Source: Chryseobacterium gleum (GTDB lineage: Bacteria; Bacteroidota; Bacteroidia; Flavobacteriales; BACL11). From it: a stretch of DNA of 64,000 nt. The notes under the pieces are model-generated. The model was given only the letters and a program-made list of their open reading frames with translations. It was not told where the DNA came from and did no database searches. This document shows positions 24,160 to 32,653 of the stretch, one piece after another (the first letter of the stretch is position 1; every line of letters starts with the position of its first letter). The position numbers were made by a program, and so were the translations under genes. The DNA is taken from assembly GCA_945865535.1 (NCBI GenBank), contig CAMBDW010000001.1, positions 113,659 to 177,658 on the forward strand. Direction: 5' to 3'.

Positions 24160-26565
24160 ATGGAGCAAGATCAAAATAAGCAGGAGGAAACTATTGATAT
24201 TAAAGCCTTAATTTTAAAGTATACTCAGTATTGGTATTATTTTTTGCTTTCAATTTTATTCTTTGGATTTATTGCATTTTTAAATAATCGATTTACAGTT
24301 CCGGAATACAGTGTTTCTACAACTTTGCTTATTAGAGATGATAATAATACCCAATTGGGTGCTGAAAATCTGATTGAAGGGTTAGAACTTTTTAGTGGCA
24401 AAAAGAATCTCACAAACGAAATTATAATATTAAATTCCTACAGTATAAACGAAAAAGTTATTGAGGAACTTGGGTTAGGTCTTTCCTATTTTCAACATGG
24501 ATTTTTTCAAACAAATGAGCTCTTTGAGAACGCTCCTTTTGCTGTCACAGTTGATTCTACACACAATCAGCTAACAGAAATAGACTTTGAAGTAACTATT
24601 ATAGATAAAAACAGCTTCAACTTAACCGTTTCAGCTGAGGATCGATTCCCATACAATTTAGAGCTTGAGAAATTTGACAAAACTGTACTAGCAAATATTG
24701 ATGTTGATAAAACTCATCAATTTGATAAAAAAATAGTTTCTGATTATTATGCCTTTACAATTTCAAAAAGCTTATTCTTTAAAATAGATTATATAGAAAA
24801 TAATAACAAAAACTATTCATTTAGATTAAATGAAACTGACAAATTAGCTCATAATCTTATAACTAATGTAACAATAAACCCTATTAATAAGGAAACTTCA
24901 ATACTAAAACTAAATATTCAAGCTAAACATCCAAAGAAGAATATTAATATTCTTGATAAGATTACTGAAATATATATTAGAGGTGGTTTAGATGAAAAGA
25001 ATATCATGGCTATCAATACAATTTATTTTATTGATGAACAGTTACGTGTAATTAACGACTCTTTAACATTTATTGAAAATCAGCTAGAGGCTTTTAGAAT
25101 AAAAAATCCAAATCTTGAACTTGTAGATAAGGAATATGGAACTTATTTTCAAAAACAAAAATTGGACAATACCCTTTCTGAGCAATCGGTGAATATAAAG
25201 TATTATCAATCTCTTTTATCCTATCTGAAAAATGATAATAATGCAAATTCTATTGTATCTCCAACGTCTATGGGTATCAGTAACCCTGAACTTAATACCT
25301 TAATTAATCAATTACTTCAGCTATATGCTAAAAAAGGTGATTTACAACTTACAACTACAAATAAAAACCCTGCTTATACATCTGTTATTTCTCAGATTGA
25401 ACAAACTAAGAGTGCCATTATTGAAAATGTAACTAATTTAATCAAGTCTTCTTCTATTTATGAGAATGATTTAAAAAGTAGAATTAATTCATTTAATGCT
25501 AACATAAGCCAATTACCAGAGGCTGAAAAGAATTATTTAATCTTAAAAAGAAAGTACCAATATAACGAACAGACTGCAGTTTATTTACAACAAAAAAGAT
25601 ATGAGGCATCACTTGCAAAAGCAGGAACTGAATCGGACCATAAGGTAATTGATCCTGCAAGACTAGATAGTGAGATTCCAATTAAACCAAGGAAAGCTTT
25701 AGCCTACTTTATAGCTATCTTATTAGGTTTATTTATTCCTATTGCTTTCATTTCATTGCGGGATTTTTTCAGTGATACTATTTACAGTAAAGCTGATTTA
25801 CAAAATGCAACACGGATTCCTATTCTTGGGCTCGTTGGACATAGCGATAAAGCAAATAGTATGGTGGTTGCAAGTGCTACTAAATCAATTATTGCTGAAT
25901 CTTTCAGAGCATTAAGAACAAACATTCAATATCTTGCAGCTGGTAAAGAGAAGAAAGTGATTACAATTACTTCATCAGTAGGTGGAGAAGGAAAAACTTT
26001 TACAGCCATAAATTTAGCTGCAATCTTTGCCCTTGCAGAACATAAAACAATACTTATTGGTGCAGATTTAAGAAAGCCAAAATTACATGAAGATTTTAAA
26101 ATTGATCAAACAAAAGGATTAAGCAGTTATTTGATAAATAAGTCCAAGTTATCAGAAATAGTTGAAAAAACAGAGCTTGATCACTTAGATGTTATTGGAT
26201 CTGGACCAACACCACCTAATCCTGCTGAGCTTTTAGATAGCCAAAGAATGCAAGAACTTATTAAGGAACTTAACAAAACCTATGATTATGTTATTATTGA
26301 TACTCCTCCTATAGGTCTTGTAACTGATGGTGTTCTATTAATGCAACATGCTGATATCAACTTATATGTAGTAAGACATGGGTATTCTAAAACAAAAGCA
26401 CTTAGTATAATTAATAATCTTTTCGCCCAAAAGCAAGTGAAGAATGTGCAAATTATTATTAATGACTTTAAACACACCTCTACCGGATATGGTTATGGTT
26501 ATGGTTATGGTTACGGTTATGGTTACGGAACAAGTGGTTATGGATATTATGAAAATGAAAAGTAA
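24160..26565 (+). CDS. Polysaccharide co-polymerase with tyrosine autokinase, Wzc type
   Basis: An 801-residue inner-membrane BY-kinase. Membrane helices lie at about 28-46 and near 515; between them is the long periplasmic Wzz-type coiled coil with the GNVR-like segment. The cytoplasmic kinase has Walker A SVGGEGKT (about 606-613), Walker A' LIGADLRKPKL and Walker B VIIDTPP (about 710). The C-terminus is a tyrosine-rich tail of alternating Gly-Tyr, ending GYYENEK, encoded by a hexanucleotide repeat. In this family the tyrosine cluster is autophosphorylated and controls oligomer state and chain length. It is paired with the Wza-type gene upstream. Confidence 0.93.
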   Translation: MEQDQNKQEETIDIKALILKYTQYWYYFLLSILFFGFIAFLNNRFTVPEYSVSTTLLIRDDNNTQLGAENLIEGLELFSGKKNLTNEIIILNSYSINEKVIEELGLGLSYFQHGFFQTNELFENAPFAVTVDSTHNQLTEIDFEVTIIDKNSFNLTVSAEDRFPYNLELEKFDKTVLANIDVDKTHQFDKKIVSDYYAFTISKSLFFKIDYIENNNKNYSFRLNETDKLAHNLITNVTINPINKETSILKLNIQAKHPKKNINILDKITEIYIRGGLDEKNIMAINTIYFIDEQLRVINDSLTFIENQLEAFRIKNPNLELVDKEYGTYFQKQKLDNTLSEQSVNIKYYQSLLSYLKNDNNANSIVSPTSMGISNPELNTLINQLLQLYAKKGDLQLTTTNKNPAYTSVISQIEQTKSAIIENVTNLIKSSSIYENDLKSRINSFNANISQLPEAEKNYLILKRKYQYNEQTAVYLQQKRYEASLAKAGTESDHKVIDPARLDSEIPIKPRKALAYFIAILLGLFIPIAFISLRDFFSDTIYSKADLQNATRIPILGLVGHSDKANSMVVASATKSIIAESFRALRTNIQYLAAGKEKKVITITSSVGGEGKTFTAINLAAIFALAEHKTILIGADLRKPKLHEDFKIDQTKGLSSYLINKSKLSEIVEKTELDHLDVIGSGPTPPNPAELLDSQRMQELIKELNKTYDYVIIDTPPIGLVTDGVLLMQHADINLYVVRHGYSKTKALSIINNLFAQKQVKNVQIIINDFKHTSTGYGYGYGYGYGYGYGTSGYGYYENEK
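26485..26529 (+). repeat. Hexanucleotide repeat coding for Gly-Tyr
   Basis: About seven imperfect copies of GGTTAT/GGTTAC in the last part of the Wzc gene, giving the alternating Gly-Tyr tail. Slippage by whole units would keep the frame and change the number of tyrosines. Confidence 0.85.
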
Positions 26566-26626
26566 CCTCAGATCATTTAGTGCTCTAAAAAACCCATAAA
26601 GTATATTTTCTGAAAACCATAATTGA

Positions 26627-28060
26627 ATGGAAAAAAATAGTAGGGAACCCAATCTATTAGAAGCACTAATACCCCTAATCATTTTAATTGCCTTGCTGTC
26701 TTTTAATGTAGTAATCTACAATGATACTGCTACATCTGGCCCAAATCAAATTGCATTAATACTAGCTGCCGTTGTTGCTGCATTAATTGGTGGGCGTCTT
26801 GGGTACACTTGGAAGCAACTTCAAAATGGAATGGTTAAAAGTATTAATTCAGCCATGCCTGCAATTCTGATTTTATTAATAATTGGCGCTTTAAGTGGTA
26901 CTTGGATGCTTGCAGGCATTGTTCCAAGTATGATATATTATGGCCTGCAATTAATGCATCCCAGCTATTTTCTTTTAGCCTCTTGTATTATTTGTTGTAT
27001 TGTTTCTTTAGCGACAGGAAGTTCTTGGAGTACAGTTGCTACTGTTGGAGTTGCTTTATTGGCAATTGGAACTGTAATTGGAGTGCCTGTAGGAATGAGC
27101 GCTGGAGCGATCATCTCTGGGGCTTATTTTGGTGATAAGATGTCGCCATTATCTGATACAACTAATTTAGCCTCTGCAATGGCAGGATCAGATTTGTTTA
27201 CTCATATAAGATATATGATGTATACGACTATTCCGACCTTGCTAATTACCTTAATTATTTTTGGAGTTCTTGGTTTTTATATTGCTCCAGAAAACAATCA
27301 AGAGGGAATTAGTGAAATGCTTCTAGCTATGAATAGTAAGTTTTACATTTCTCCATTATTATTTAGTGTTCCAATTATTGTATTTGTATTAATAGGATTA
27401 AAAGTTGAGGCCTTACCTGCTTTATTTGTTGGGGCAGTATTAGGTGGGGTTGTAGCTTGTTTTGCACAACCTCAAATAATAAAGGAAATTTCTGGTGCTA
27501 CTAGTAATTATATTAATGCATCTTACAAAGCAGTTTTACAAGCAATGACCGGTTCTGTTTCAATCAAAACAGATAATGAAAGCATTACTAAATTACTAGC
27601 CACGCGCGGAATGAGCGGAATGTTAAATACAATATGGCTTGTATTATGCGCTATGTGTTTTGGAGGTGCAATGGAAGTTAGTGGTCTGTTAAAGAAAATT
27701 ACCCAAACAGTAATGCGTAAAGTTGAATCTACAGGAAGTTTAATTGCAACTACTGCTGGAACCTGTGTCTTTTTTAATGCAACTGCATCAGATCAATATT
27801 TAGCCATTGTTGTTCCTGGAAGAATGTTTTCCAAAGAATTCAAAGATAGAGGCCTCAAAGCTGAAAATCTAAGTCGTACTTTAGAAGATTCTGGAACTGT
27901 TACTTCTGTACTTTTCCCTTGGAATACTTGTGGCGCTGTGCAGTCAAGTGTTTTAGGTGTTGCTACCGGAACTTATTGGATGTATTGTTTTTTCAATTTA
28001 ATAAGTCCAATAATGACCATTACTGTTGGTTATTTAAATATAAAAATTAGGAGGTTATAA
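26627..28060 (+). CDS. nhaC: Na+/H+ antiporter, NhaC family
   Basis: A 477-residue membrane transporter with about 11-12 helices. The family text is clear in IISGAYFGDKMSPLSDTTNLAS (abbreviated core GDKMSPLSDTTN), SLATGSSWSTVATVGVAL and the late AMCFGGAME. NhaC proteins exchange Na+ for H+; related proteins can exchange organic acids such as malate for lactate, so the ion pair is inferred. It follows wzc by 61 bases without a clear promoter and converges with the cysteine desulfurase gene, 6 bases between stops. Confidence 0.9.
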   Translation: MEKNSREPNLLEALIPLIILIALLSFNVVIYNDTATSGPNQIALILAAVVAALIGGRLGYTWKQLQNGMVKSINSAMPAILILLIIGALSGTWMLAGIVPSMIYYGLQLMHPSYFLLASCIICCIVSLATGSSWSTVATVGVALLAIGTVIGVPVGMSAGAIISGAYFGDKMSPLSDTTNLASAMAGSDLFTHIRYMMYTTIPTLLITLIIFGVLGFYIAPENNQEGISEMLLAMNSKFYISPLLFSVPIIVFVLIGLKVEALPALFVGAVLGGVVACFAQPQIIKEISGATSNYINASYKAVLQAMTGSVSIKTDNESITKLLATRGMSGMLNTIWLVLCAMCFGGAMEVSGLLKKITQTVMRKVESTGSLIATTAGTCVFFNATASDQYLAIVVPGRMFSKEFKDRGLKAENLSRTLEDSGTVTSVLFPWNTCGAVQSSVLGVATGTYWMYCFFNLISPIMTITVGYLNIKIRRL

Positions 28061-28066
28061 AAATAA

Positions 28067-29197
28067 TTAAGGAAACAACTCTTTAAGCTTAGCAACAGTA
28101 TAGTCAATATCTTCTTTGGTATTGAACTTGCTAAAAGAAAAACGAATACCTGGTCGTTTACTATTTGGAGCAATTTCGGTAAGTACATGAGAACCTTTAC
28201 TTCCTCCTGAAGCGCAGGCACTTCCTCCACTACAAGCAACACCTAAAATATCTAAATTAAAAAGTAACATTTCAGCAATATCCGTTTCTGGAAAATGGCA
28301 TGAAAGTACAGTGTATAAACTATTTTCTATATCGGTACATTTACCATAAAACTGAACATCTTCTATCTCGGTTTGAAGTTTTTCTATCATGTATTTCTTT
28401 AGCCCTTTGATATATTTTACTTCCTCTTCCAAATGCTCATAAGCCATTTCCATAGCCATAGCAAGTGCTGCAATCCCATAAATATTTTCGGTTCCAGCGC
28501 GCATATTTCTTTCTTGTCCACCACCTCTTATTAATGGTTTAATCTTGATATTTTCTGAAATATAAATAAATCCAACTCCTTTAGGACCATGAAATTTATG
28601 TGCAGAAGCTGCCATGAAATCTACATTTAAATCTTGCATATTAAAAGGATAATGGCCTATCGTTTGTACTGTATCAGAATGAAAAATAGCATTATACTCT
28701 TTGCAAATTTCTCCTATTTGTTTTAAGTCTTCAAGAGTTCCAATTTCATTATTAGCATGCATAATCGACACAAAAGTTCTAGAATTATCTTTTAAGAGCT
28801 CTTTGAGATGAGATAAAGAAACTGCCCCATCTTTATCAATATCTATATATGAAAGTTTTATTACTCCCTCCTTAGCTAAATCTTGAAGGGGATATAAAAC
28901 CGCCTGATGCGAAATTTTTGAGGAAATAGCATGTGTAATCTTATGATCGTGAATGGCACACTTTATGGCCATATTATCCGCCTCGGTACCACCTGAAGTA
29001 AAGAATATTGAGCCCGGAGAAGTGTTTAATAATTTTGCAATCCTTTTGCGTGCGCTCTCCACTATTATTTTAGATTCCCTACCAAAGGAATGTACAGAGG
29101 AAGGATTGGCAAAATGAGTCCTCATCATTTGACTCATCATTTCTATAATCTCTGGCGCTATTGGAGTGGTTGCCGCATTGTCTAAATACACCTTCAT
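28067..29197 (-). CDS. Cysteine desulfurase (NifS/IscS type)
   Basis: A 376-residue PLP enzyme that takes sulfur from cysteine as a persulfide for Fe-S clusters or thiolation. The PLP Lys is Lys201 in SAHKFHGPKG; the persulfide-forming residue is Cys328 in GGSACASG, which together with Cys322 forms the pattern ACSGGSAC. The N-terminal YLDNAATTP is the family signature. It begins directly after the glmM-like gene with no gap. No iscU or sufU is adjacent, so the acceptor cannot be named. Confidence 0.92.
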   Translation of the reverse strand: MKVYLDNAATTPIAPEIIEMMSQMMRTHFANPSSVHSFGRESKIIVESARKRIAKLLNTSPGSIFFTSGGTEADNMAIKCAIHDHKITHAISSKISHQAVLYPLQDLAKEGVIKLSYIDIDKDGAVSLSHLKELLKDNSRTFVSIMHANNEIGTLEDLKQIGEICKEYNAIFHSDTVQTIGHYPFNMQDLNVDFMAASAHKFHGPKGVGFIYISENIKIKPLIRGGGQERNMRAGTENIYGIAALAMAMEMAYEHLEEEVKYIKGLKKYMIEKLQTEIEDVQFYGKCTDIENSLYTVLSCHFPETDIAEMLLFNLDILGVACSGGSACASGGSKGSHVLTEIAPNSKRPGIRFSFSKFNTKEDIDYTVAKLKELFP

Positions 29198-30577
29198 CTA
29201 AACTAGTGCTTTGATTTCACTAATCATTTTGTTTGCAAGTACATTAGCTTTTTCTTCTCCTTCACTCTCTGCATATATTCTAATAATAGACTCTGTATTG
29301 GATTTTCTAAGATGGACCCAGCCATCTTCAAAATCTATTTTTAATCCATCTATTGTAGTAATTTGTTCATTCTTATATCTCTGCTCCAAAGTAGTTAAGA
29401 TTGCGTCCACATCAATTTCATTTGTAAGTTCAATTTTATTTTTAGAAATAAAGTAATTAGGATATGAATCTCTCAGTTTTCTTACTGATATTTTGCTTTC
29501 TGCAAGTTGGGTTAAAAATAATGCAACCCCTACAAGAGCATCTCTACCATAATGCAATTCAGGATAAATAATTCCTCCATTTCCTTCTCCGCCAATAATG
29601 GCATTAGTTGCTTTCATCTTTTCTACTACATTTACCTCTCCCACTGAAGATGCCTGATAGTTTCCTTTATGTTTGATAGTAACTTCTCTTAATGCTCTAG
29701 TTGAAGATAAATTGGAAACTGTATTTCCTGGAGTTTTGCTAAGCACATAATCAGCAACCGCCACTAAAGTATATTCTTCTCCGAATATGCTTCCGTCTTC
29801 ACAAATAAGTGCTAATCGATCTACATCAGGATCAACTACAATTCCAAAATCTGCCTTTTCATGAACTACTAGTTTAACTATCTCACTCAAGTTTTCAGGC
29901 AAAGGCTCAGGATTATGAGGAAAGTTGCCATTAGGCTCACAAAATAATTTTATGCACGCTACTCCCATCCTTTCTAACAATCTAGGAATCATAAAACCTC
30001 CGGTTGAATTTACAGCATCTACTACAACTTTGAATCCTGAAGTTTTTACCAAATTAACATTTACTAAATCTAATTTTAAAACGGCATCAATATGCTTATT
30101 ATTAAAACTATCATCATAGATGTATTTGCCTAAATCAGTTACTTCAGTAAAAATAAAATCATCATTTTCTGCTAGTAATAGAATCTCATCTCCATCTTTT
30201 TGTGATAAAAACTCTCCTTTTGCATTAAGTAATTTCAAAGCATTCCACTCTTTAGGATTATGACTAGCAGTAATAATAATTCCTCCAGCAGATTGCTCTA
30301 ATTTCACAGCAACCTCTATAGTAGGAGTTGTTGAAAGTCCAACATCCAATACATCAAAACCACAGCCCATTAAAGTTCCAGAAACGATATTACTCACCAT
30401 TTCACCAGAAATACGAGCATCACGACCAATTATTATAGTATTGGAACTATTACCTTGTTTTCTGATAAAAGCAGCATAGGAAGCAGTAAAACGCACAATA
30501 TCTAAAGGTGAAAGGGAATCTCCTACTACCCCACCAATTGTTCCTCTAATTCCTGAAATTGATTTTATTAATGTCAT
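29198..30577 (-). CDS. glmM: Phosphoglucosamine/phosphomannomutase family protein
   Basis: A 459-residue alpha-D-phosphohexomutase. The phosphoserine is Ser105 in TASHNPKEWNALK; the metal loop is DPDVDR with Asp249, Asp251 and Asp253; the sugar-specificity loop is GGEGNGG (329-335); the phosphate loop near the C-terminus is RKSNTESIIR. Bacteroidota enzymes with this loop are usually named GlmM, which makes glucosamine-1-phosphate for peptidoglycan, but phosphomannomutase activity is possible. I start at ATG 30577 (MTLIKSISGIRGT); a longer frame from 30607 would run over the -7 element. Confidence 0.87.
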   Translation of the reverse strand: MTLIKSISGIRGTIGGVVGDSLSPLDIVRFTASYAAFIRKQGNSSNTIIIGRDARISGEMVSNIVSGTLMGCGFDVLDVGLSTTPTIEVAVKLEQSAGGIIITASHNPKEWNALKLLNAKGEFLSQKDGDEILLLAENDDFIFTEVTDLGKYIYDDSFNNKHIDAVLKLDLVNVNLVKTSGFKVVVDAVNSTGGFMIPRLLERMGVACIKLFCEPNGNFPHNPEPLPENLSEIVKLVVHEKADFGIVVDPDVDRLALICEDGSIFGEEYTLVAVADYVLSKTPGNTVSNLSSTRALREVTIKHKGNYQASSVGEVNVVEKMKATNAIIGGEGNGGIIYPELHYGRDALVGVALFLTQLAESKISVRKLRDSYPNYFISKNKIELTNEIDVDAILTTLEQRYKNEQITTIDGLKIDFEDGWVHLRKSNTESIIRIYAESEGEEKANVLANKMISEIKALV

Positions 30578-30594
30578 TAGTAGTTCTAAAAAGA

Positions 30595-30602
30595 CAAAAT
30601 TA
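30595..30602 (-). promoter_or_regulatory. -7 promoter element for the glmM-cysteine desulfurase pair
   Basis: The minus strand reads TAATTTTG, exact TAnnTTTG, 17 bases before ATG 30577. Confidence 0.55.
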
Positions 30603-30634
30603 CACAATTAAATTTTTCTTGTGCTTAGGATTAC

Positions 30635-30642
30635 TATCTTTG
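30635..30642 (+). promoter_or_regulatory. -7 promoter element for the comA operon
   Basis: TATCTTTG, exact TAnnTTTG, 19 bases before ATG 30662; a TTG lies at 30619-30621, closer than the usual -33 spacing. Confidence 0.58.
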
Positions 30643-30661
30643 TTTCTGATATTATCAAAGT

Positions 30662-31426
30662 ATGAAAGAAATCTTAACCCAACTTCCTTTAAGAACTAGC
30701 AAAGCTAGAGAAAATGGGCTTACAATGATGATGGATAAAGGACTTAGCTTAAGACAAGCTGAAGACTTCTTGTACTCAAACCATGAGCATACCGACATTA
30801 TTAAGCTTGGATTTGGAACAAGTATTATTACTCATAATATTGCTGAGAAAATTAAACTATTTCAAAATAACGACATGCTTGTTTATGCTGGAGGAACTCT
30901 TTTTGAAGCATTTGCAATAAGGAAACAACTTGATGATTATAAAAAGTATATGAATCATATTGGACTTGAAATGGTAGAAATATCTGATGGATCAATGAGT
31001 ATGCATCATGATATAAAATGCGAAATAATAGCTGATTTTTCAAAAGATTTCAAAGTTATTAGTGAGGTTGGAAGTAAAGATGCAAGTGTTGAAATTAGTA
31101 TCGAAAATTGGCAAAATTGGATACAAAATGAGCTTTCTGCTGGTAGTTGGAAAGTGATTACTGAATCAAGAGAAAGCGGAAATGTTGGAATTTGGAATGA
31201 TGATGGAGGAATAAAATCTGAGCTAATTGATAAAATTGCAAAAAATATAATTGTTGAAAATATAATTTGGGAAGCACCTAAAAAAGAACAACAAGTGTGG
31301 TTTATTAAAAAATTTGGAACAAATGTAAATCTTGGTAATATTGCTTTTGATGAGGTAATTCCTTTGGAAACTTTACGCCTTGGACTAAGAGGCGATACCT
31401 TTAATCTTTTTTTACAAAATGAATAA
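30662..31426 (+). CDS. Phosphosulfolactate synthase-like protein (ComA family)
   Basis: A 254-residue TIM-barrel protein of the ComA family, which adds sulfite to phosphoenolpyruvate to give phosphosulfolactate. Recognisable blocks: TSKARENGLTMMMDKGL, IIKLGFGTS, VYAGGTLFEAF, EISDGS, VISEVGSKD and VITESRESGNVGI. In methanogens this starts coenzyme M synthesis; in some bacteria relatives feed sulfolactate. No comB, comC or sulfonate dehydrogenase is nearby, so the end product here is unknown; sulfolactate or a precursor of sulfonated lipids are guesses. The stop overlaps the next start by 8 bases. Confidence 0.85.
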   Translation: MKEILTQLPLRTSKARENGLTMMMDKGLSLRQAEDFLYSNHEHTDIIKLGFGTSIITHNIAEKIKLFQNNDMLVYAGGTLFEAFAIRKQLDDYKKYMNHIGLEMVEISDGSMSMHHDIKCEIIADFSKDFKVISEVGSKDASVEISIENWQNWIQNELSAGSWKVITESRESGNVGIWNDDGGIKSELIDKIAKNIIVENIIWEAPKKEQQVWFIKKFGTNVNLGNIAFDEVIPLETLRLGLRGDTFNLFLQNE

Positions 31427-31895
31427 TATAATCTTTTGGTCTATTTTTTTGAGTATCTTGCCAATTGCAGAACTTAGAGGCGGAATACCATATGCTATTG
31501 CTAATGATTTAAATCCATTACTAACTTTTTTTATTTGTGTAGGAGCGAATATTCTAGTATTTCCTATTGTGTTTTTCTTCTTAGAGTTTTTACATCCTCT
31601 TTTTCTAAAAATTGATTTATACAAACGTTTATTTGATAAATTTATAATAAAAACCAGAGAAAAAGTTGGAAATAAAATAGAAAAATATGGCTTTTGGGGA
31701 TTAATGATTTTTGTAATGATACCCTTGCCTGTAACTGGGGCTTACTCAGGTAGTTTTGCTGCCTGGCTATTTAATATTCCGAAAAAGAAAGCATTTCTAG
31801 CAGTATCGCTAGGGGTGATAATGGCTGGAATTATTGTAACTACGATAGTACTTACAGGAATTGAAGCCTTTCAGTTTCTACTAAAAGATATTTAA
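31419..31895 (+). CDS. Small multidrug-export-like membrane protein (COG2426)
   Basis: A 158-residue inner-membrane protein of about four or five helices. It begins with the characteristic PIAELRGGIPYAIA and contains GFWGLMIFVMIPLPVTGAYSG, both typical of the family named putative small multi-drug export protein. The family has no firmly established substrate. Overlap with comA by 8 bases and a shared base with aroE show tight coupling, so export of a product of the sulfonate pathway is one possible role; this is inference only. Confidence 0.82.
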   Translation: MNNIIFWSIFLSILPIAELRGGIPYAIANDLNPLLTFFICVGANILVFPIVFFFLEFLHPLFLKIDLYKRLFDKFIIKTREKVGNKIEKYGFWGLMIFVMIPLPVTGAYSGSFAAWLFNIPKKKAFLAVSLGVIMAGIIVTTIVLTGIEAFQFLLKDI

Positions 31896-32611
31896 TGAGA
31901 ACTTTTGGCTTAATTGGTAAAAGTTTAGAACACTCTTTCTCATCACAATATTTTAACGAGAAATTTTTTAAAGAAGGAATTACTGATACTCAGTATCTTA
32001 ATTTTGAATTGAAAGACATCTCAGAATTCAAACAATTAATAGAAAAAAACAAGCTCTCCGGACTGAATATTACCATTCCTTATAAAGAAAGTATTATTCC
32101 ATTTCTTGATGAATTAAATGAAGAGGCCAAAGAGATTGGAGCTGTAAATACTATCCAATTTAGTAACGGAAAAACTATAGGACACAATACCGATCATATT
32201 GGTTTTACAAATAGTATTCAACCACTATTAGAGGACAGAAATAAAGCTATTATATTGGGTGATGGAGGTGCAGCAAAAGCTATAAAATATGCACTCAAAA
32301 AACTTAATATTGAATATAAAACAATAAATAGAAATACTTCATTTGATTATTTAGATATTACAAAACAAATAGCTGGTTATTATACTATTATAATAAATAC
32401 AACACCTGTTGGATCTTATCCAGATATCAATAATTTTCCTAAAATTCCTTACGAATATTTAAATCAGAATTTTTTACTTTTTGATTTGATTTATAACCCA
32501 CATGAAACTAAATTTTTAGCTTACGGAAAAGCAAAAAATGCACAAACTAAGAATGGGTTAGAAATGCTTCAATTACAAGCAGAAGAGAGTTGGAACATTT
32601 GGAATATCTAA
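31895..32611 (+). CDS. aroE: Shikimate dehydrogenase
   Basis: A 238-residue NADP-dependent enzyme that reduces 3-dehydroshikimate in aromatic amino acid synthesis. Shikimate-binding residues lie in GKSLEHSFSSQYF (8-20); catalytic Lys64 is in NITIPYK; Asp100 is in GHNTDHIGF. The nucleotide site GDGGAAKAI follows. It is shorter than E. coli AroE (about 270) but usual for Bacteroidota. It starts on the last base of the exporter's stop codon, so it is the third gene of this operon. The downstream DUF349 gene has a separate -7 element. Confidence 0.92.
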   Translation: MRTFGLIGKSLEHSFSSQYFNEKFFKEGITDTQYLNFELKDISEFKQLIEKNKLSGLNITIPYKESIIPFLDELNEEAKEIGAVNTIQFSNGKTIGHNTDHIGFTNSIQPLLEDRNKAIILGDGGAAKAIKYALKKLNIEYKTINRNTSFDYLDITKQIAGYYTIIINTTPVGSYPDINNFPKIPYEYLNQNFLLFDLIYNPHETKFLAYGKAKNAQTKNGLEMLQLQAEESWNIWNI

Positions 32612-32626
32612 GTCATTAAATATTTG

Positions 32627-32634
32627 TAAATTTG
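32627..32634 (+). promoter_or_regulatory. -7 promoter element for the DUF349-uvrB pair
   Basis: TAAATTTG followed by C, exact TAnnTTTG, 19 bases before the GTG at 32654. It supports the GTG start. Confidence 0.55.
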
Positions 32635-32653
32635 CAATCAAACATTACGGAAA

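Noticed and set aside
26485..26529. CRISPR-like or intergenic satellite repeat
   Set aside because: The six-base units are inside the Wzc frame and encode Gly-Tyr; there are no spacers.
23377..28060. Capsule biosynthesis cluster
   Set aside because: Only the export pair is present; the next gene is an ion antiporter and no sugar-transfer genes occur.
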